A DNA stretch of 64,000 bases from Trifolium pratense (Eukaryota > Streptophyta > Magnoliopsida > Fabales > Fabaceae): assembly GCF_020283565.1 (NCBI RefSeq), contig NC_060059.1:47512572-47576571 (forward strand), in the 5' to 3' direction. The translations under genes were made by a program, and so were the position numbers. The notes under the pieces are model-generated. The model searched no databases, was not told where the DNA came from, and saw nothing but the letters and a program-made list of their open reading frames with translations. Every line of letters begins with the position of its first letter. Position 1 is the first letter of the stretch. This document shows positions 59,098 through 64,000 of this stretch, piece by piece.

Positions 59098-59808
59098 GTT
59101 AGATTCTGATACAAATTGTTTTTTCAAACTATTTGCAGTTGCAAAAGCTTCAATTTTCCCCGTCGTTCTAAACATCATTCAACTTTTTTGCCAAAACTAT
59201 TTGCAAGAAAAAACATGGTACCAAGTTTGCTGGTGCTTAAATATTAAGGAGTGTTGTTCTGTGATTTCATAGTGTGAATTCATTTGGAAAAAATGTTATT
59301 TATTAAGTTAATCTACACCTTATACGAATTGATACTTACCAAAAGATGATACAAATGAATTCTAGCCTTGATATATTTATTTGGTTCTAGGCTTTTTTAA
59401 TTAACTCTGCATTACAACAATACTGTTATGACATAAGCAAGTTGATTTTCACTGGCAGCCTCTGAATCACAGTATGCAATACTTCAACTGATTTGTGTTT
59501 TGAAATTTAAGTAGAAAAAGATCGGAGCATCACAATAATTTTTATTATGCGACTAAAGGACCTGCCTGAGCCGTTATGCAGTTTATTTCTAACTGAACAG
59601 TTATACTTTCAAAAGAAAACATGAGGATTTCACTACTGATTCCAGCTTTTGATTATGGGCAGTTGCTTTATGCAAGCCTTTTAGTAAACCAATCTTTTGG
59701 GAAGTGATGTATGAGGGAAAACAGGGTGGTATTAAGTGTTATTGGACCCTTGCCTATTTTGCCTATTGGTCATGAATGGAGTAACTATAGAATATAGATT
59801 GTAGACTA
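59098..59808. repeat. Intron-like segment shared with 63740-64000
   Basis: From the exon donor onward, 59098-59180 matches 63740-63820, and 59545-59750 matches 63821-64000 (for example GCGACTAAAGGACCTGCCTG). The second copy lacks about 360 bp. The duplication therefore covers the NDUFS1 exon and its following intron. Confidence 0.85.
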
Positions 59809-59955
59809 CTCCCTCCGGTCCTAATTATAAGAAAAAATTCAGTTTTTAGATACATTGAAAATTTGATGTATTTAGTCCATATTATTGTCTAGATACATCA
59901 AACTTTTAATGTATCTAAAAAGTGAACATTTTCTTATAATTAGGACTAGAGGGAG
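59809..59955. mobile_element. Stowaway-type MITE
   Basis: CTCCCTCCGGTCCTAATTAT at one end and TAATTAGGACTAGAGGGAG at the other, flanked by TA on both sides. 147 bp, almost fully self-complementary. This is the classic plant Tc1/mariner-derived Stowaway form. Confidence 0.93.
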
Positions 59956-60044
59956 TATATTGCTATAAAATAGCATACGTGGATGTGTTTTTGCAAACCA
60001 ATTTTTTACAAGATAGGGTTGTGTTGAAATTTGAGTAAGTGAAG

Positions 60045-62190
60045 ATCATAAGCACAAATTAATGGTCTTAAATCCTGACACATTAGATGCGAAATATGAT
60101 GACTTTGTTTCTCAATGACCCTTGAATACGATATATGATACATGATGACTTTGTACCTCGATTGCCCTTTAATGTGAAAAATGATATATGATGGTTTTGT
60201 GGCTCGATGTCTCTTGAATGAGAAATATGATATATGATGACTTATACATCATATGTGATGGGTGTGTCTCGATGACCCTTGAATGCGAAATATGATATTT
60301 GATGGCTTTGTGCCTCAATGACCCTTTGATGCGAAAAAAGATATATGATGGTTCTGTGGCTGGATGTCTCTTGAATGAGAAATACAATATATGATGGTTT
60401 TGTGCATCGATGACCCTTGATGCGAAAAATATGATGGTTTTGTGGCTCGATGCCTATTGAATGAGAAATATGATATATGATAACTTGGTACCCCGATGAC
60501 CATTGATTGTGAAATATGATATATGATGCCTATTGAATGAGAAATATGATATATGATAACTTTGTACCCCGATGACCATCGATTGTGAAATATGATATAT
60601 GATGGTTTTGTGGCTCGGTGACCCGCAAAATATGATATTGAATTTATATGACTTTAAATTCAATAAATTGGATGGATAATATTGTGCGTCGTTGACCCTT
60701 GAATGTTAAAATTGATATTTGAGATTAGATAATTTTACATTCGAAAAGTTTGATTGATGGTCTTAAGTCTGTGACACATTAGATGCAAAATATGATATAT
60801 GACGGTTTTGTGTCTCGATGACATTTGAATGTAAAATATTATATATGATATTTTGTGCCTCGATGATCCTTTAATGCGAAATTGATATAGGATGGTTTTG
60901 TGCCTCGATGTCTCTTGAATGAGAAATTAGATATATGATGGCTTTGTACATGGATGACCCATGAATGGTAAATATGAGATATCATTGTTTTGTACATCGA
61001 TGACCCGTGAATGTGAAATATGATATTGAACCTATATGACTCTAAACTCAATAAATTGAAAGGGCGACAGTGTCTCGATAACATTTTAATGCTAAATTTT
61101 ATATTAGAGATTATATGACCATATATTCGAAAAGTTTAATTGATGGCATTAAATCTCGAGACATTACATACAAAATATGATGGTTCCTTGATGACCCTTG
61201 AAACTGAAATAATATATGATGGTTTTGTGCCATGATGACCCTTGAACGAGTAATATGACATTATTGTTTTGTGCCGCGATGACCCTTGAATGTGAGATAT
61301 GATATATAATGGAATGGTGCCCTCGATGACCCTTGAATGTAAAATATTATATATGATGGTTTTGTGTGTCTCAATGACCCTTTAATGTGAAAATGATATA
61401 TGATGGTTTTGTGCCTCAATGTTTCTTGAATTAGAAATATGATATATGATGGCTTTATACCTAGATGACCGTTGAATGCGAAATATGATATATGATGGTT
61501 TTGTGCATCGATGACTCTTGAATGCTAAATTTTATATTAGAGATTATATGACCCTACATTCGAAAAGTTTAATTGACAGTATTAAATCTTGTGACATTGC
61601 ATGCTAAATATGATGGTTGTGTGACCTTTGAACGCGAAATAAGACATTTCATGGTTTTGTGCCTCAATGACCCTTGAATGTGAAAGATATGCTATATAAT
61701 GGATTGATACCACTTGGATGCCAAATATTATATATGATGGTTTTGTGCCTCGATAATACTTCAATGCGAAAAATGATATATGATAGTTTAGTGCCTCAAT
61801 GTCTCTTGAATGCGACATATGATTTATCATAGTTTTCTTCTTCAAACAAAAATGATTTATCATAGTTTTGTGCCTCAATGACCCTTGAATGTGACATATG
61901 CTATATAATGGATTGATGACTCGATGACCCTTGGATGTCAAATATTATATATGATGGTTTTGTGCCTAGATGATCCTTTAATGCAAAAAATGATATATGA
62001 TGGTTTTGTGCCTCGATGTCTCTTGAATGAGAAATATGATATATTATGGCTTTGTACCTCGATGACCTTTGAATGCGATATATGATTTATCATAGTTTTG
62101 TATCTCGATGACCTTTAATTGGGAAATATGATATTGAGTCTATATGACATATGTGACTTATAGTTTTGTATCTCATAGTTTTGAAAGGAT
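60045..62190. repeat. Minisatellite, about 46-bp unit with higher-order structure
   Basis: About 2.1 kb of diverged tandem units of the form ATATGATATATGATGGTTTT then GTGCCTCGATGACCCTTGAA and TGCGAA. A longer insert type (CATTCGAAAAGTTT..GATGG.. TTAAATC..GACATTACAT) recurs near 60062, 60752, 61149 and 61583, giving a higher-order period of roughly 400-700 bp. Several ORF-like frames on the minus strand are only readings through the repeat. Confidence 0.92.
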
Positions 62191-62419
62191 AACAGACTCA
62201 AATGATTTGGAGCGTGAAAGAGGAATCACTATACCGAGTAAAAATACATTTGTGACTTATAATGGTGGTGCAGTTGAGCGCATCTGAATATGGTCAAAGG
62301 AATCCTTCTAGTGGTACTTACTCCAACTCATTTTCCAATTCACCGAAGATCCAATGCCGCTTAAAATGTGGCTTCTTGTACTAAATATGTTTTTTTCAAG
62401 CTTCTCTTTGTTTGTGTAG
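62191..62419. other. Spacer between the minisatellite and the TypA remnant
   Basis: No independent feature. It ends in a splice acceptor (TTTGTGTAG), so it is probably former intron of the TypA-derived segment. Confidence 0.5.
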
Positions 62420-63604
62420 GTAGATTCTGTTGAAGGGCCAATGCCTCAGACAAGATTTGTCTTAAAGAAGGCTTTAGGGTTTGGTCATGCGGTTGTTATA
62501 GTTGTGAAGAAAATAGACAGGTCTTCTGCTCGCCCTGAGTTTGTCGTCAATTCTACTTTTGAACTCTTCATTGAACTAAATCCAACAGATGAACATGTTT
62601 GCTTGTGATATAACTCAATTAGTTTGTTTTCTGTGTTTTACAAATTGGGTTCATACTTGGAATTGGAAGTCTGTCAGTAGTCAGTTAATTGTGATTTCTT
62701 TATTGACAATTATCTGTGGGAAAGGTATCAAGTTGTTAAGATTTCGAATGTTTGCTGGTAAATACAAACTTATTAGCTGTGTGTGAGTGATTGTAATTGT
62801 TTCAGTATATGTAGTGTTTTTTCTGTCTTTGCAGTCTGACTTTCAGGTAATATATGCAAGTGGTATAAAAGGGAAAGCTGGGTTGTCTCCTGAAAATCTG
62901 GCAGATGACTTTGGGCCATTATAGTCTTAATCAACCTTAACAAAATTTGAAACACCAATAAACTCTCAACTTTCATTTTTAAACATCATGATATGAACCA
63001 AATTATGTGAGTGATATATACAAGACCTAATTTGTAGTCTTATCATATACTTATTCATCAACTAGGTTACAAGTACCGAGTATAAGGGACATAAAGGGCG
63101 TATAACAATTGACCGCTTGGAAGCTGGAGTTTTAGAAAAAGGGATGGAGGTCAAGGTTGGTATTCCTCGTCCTTTAATTTTATTGTTTAATTTCTGAATA
63201 CCTCCCAAGTAATAATACTTCACGATTTGTTCAGCTATGCAGGTATGTGTTGAAGAAGATTCGATTGGCCAAGCATTCAGAGAAGTCCAAATCCAAGAGG
63301 TTGGTGTAACATACAATTATTTATTTGTTGGTATTATATTCCCGTATTCAATTCTTAATAATAGATGATGAACATGCTAATCTTTTGTGTTGCTTGCTTA
63401 CTGATTTTGTACAATAAGAGACCATCTAAAACTTATTTTGTACTTTCTAGGGAAAGTATGTTACCAGTAGGAATTTAAGGGACATACTTTATCACGAACT
63501 TGAGCGAAATCTGGCTATCAAGGTTGAGAAGATGGTGAAACAGCCGATACATTCATTGTCAGTGGGCGCGGAACTTAGCATATCACTATACTCATTGAAA
63601 ATAT
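62420..63604 (+). pseudogene. TypA/BipA translational GTPase, multi-exon pseudogene fragment
   Basis: Five exon-like pieces with splice borders. 62420-62596: [18 protein letters not shown], with KKID instead of the usual NKID of the G4 motif, then [15 protein letters not shown]. 62835-62923: DFQVIYASGIKGKAGLSPEN, ending in a stop. 63061-63155: HKGRITIDRLEAGVLEKGME. 63243-63299: VCVEEDSIGQAF. 63451-63604: GKYVTSRNLRD and ELERNLAIKVE. A frameshift after KVE and a stop in GTL(HIT) confirm inactivation. The real gene is a plastid- or bacterial-type ribosome-associated GTPase. The N-terminal G1-G3 region and the C-terminal domain are missing. Introns are retained, so this copy came from DNA rather than mRNA. 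Confidence 0.87.
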
Positions 63605-63636
63605 GTAAGTGTGTTTGTGTGAGTATTCTATTTTTT

Positions 63637-63739
63637 GAAGAATACAGAGACCATTGATGTTACAGATGCTGTTGGGTCCAATATTCGAATTGATAGCAGA
63701 GGACCTGAAGTCATGCGCATTGTTCCTCGTTTAAATGAG
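63637..63739 (+). pseudogene. Second NDUFS1 exon fragment
   Basis: Directly after the TypA piece, the + strand reads [20 protein letters not shown], then [15 protein letters not shown] and a donor GAG|GTTAG. This is the same exon as 58862-59097 but without its stops, and closer to the functional NDUFS1 sequence. The start of the exon is missing. The exon continues into intron sequence shared with 59098 onward. Confidence 0.87.
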
Positions 63740-64000
63740 GTTAGATTCTGATGCAAATGTTTTTTTTAAACTATTTGCAGTTGCAAAAGCTTCAATTTTC
63801 CTTGTGGTTCTAAACATGATTTTTATCATGCGACTAAAGGACCTGCCTGAGCTGTTATGCATTTTATTTCTAACTGAATAGTTATATTTTCAAAAGAAAA
63901 CATGAGGAATTCACTAAGCTTTTGATTATGGGCAGTTGCTTTATGGAGGACTTTTAGTAAACCAGTCTTTTGGAAAGGGCTGTCTAAGGGAAAACCGGGT
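63740..64000. repeat. Second copy of the NDUFS1 intron segment
   Basis: Matches 59098-59180 and 59545-59750 with scattered substitutions. It runs off the window end, so the duplicated block may be longer. Confidence 0.85.

Noticed and set aside
60169..61941. Several minus-strand frames of 60-119 codons with repeated peptides (for example HKTIIYHISHS).
   Set aside because: They are readings through the minisatellite units. Frames break irregularly and no start or splice context is present.

Overview
This window is nuclear DNA from a flowering plant, most likely a papilionoid legume of the Medicago/Trifolium type. The evidence is AT-rich sequence, GT-AG introns, chloroplast- and mitochondrion-directed proteins, and dense legume-style TRIM, SINE, hAT and LTR elements. 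The species is inferred. Only five genes look intact: a mitochondrial complex I subunit (NDUFB11/ESSS type, + strand, 16296-17706), a thylakoid lumen 15-kDa protein (+, 27163-30212), SAUR auxin-response genes (-, near 32.9, 35.0 and 54.4 kb, counted together), and a 14-coding-exon gene for subunit 5 of RNA polymerase III factor TFIIIC (-, 44583-51665).

Layout. 1-6975: a minus-strand non-autonomous LTR retrotransposon whose two LTRs show no difference over the shared 1721 bp. 7116-8282: a broken L1 LINE fragment. 8452-15700: a decayed Ty1/copia element with a matching target duplication (AATTT), an internal MITE and a probable nested solo LTR, and studded with short hairpins sharing a CC(A/T)GAAG-like loop. 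16296-17706: complex I subunit gene. 18502-26144: a short hAT element carrying a nearly full-length L1 LINE and a SINE at the same target word. 27163-30212: thylakoid lumen gene with a second hAT sitting exactly on a splice donor. 30213-35345: TRIM-like debris, one complete TRIM and two SAUR genes. 35546-40414: a second non-autonomous LTR element with internal tandem hairpin repeats. 41348-41939: 3' remnant of a FRIGIDA-like gene. 42.1-44.1 kb: foldback MITEs, an hAT MITE and SINEs. 44583-52870: TFIIIC5. 54425-54748: third SAUR. 55981-58226: a gypsy-type solo LTR with target duplication TAGGT. 58862-64000: a chimeric pseudogene cluster combining pieces of the complex I 75-kDa subunit (NDUFS1) and of the translational GTPase TypA/BipA around a 2.1-kb minisatellite.

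The most notable observations are two U12-type introns in the TFIIIC5 gene (one AT-AC, one GT-AG), the hAT insertion that duplicated a splice donor through its own target-site duplication, the hairpin series in the copia element, two LTR families that are apparently mobile without coding capacity, and the two-gene chimeric pseudogene locus. Exon models were built by eye from splice signals, reading frame and remembered family similarity. No search or transcript evidence was available.
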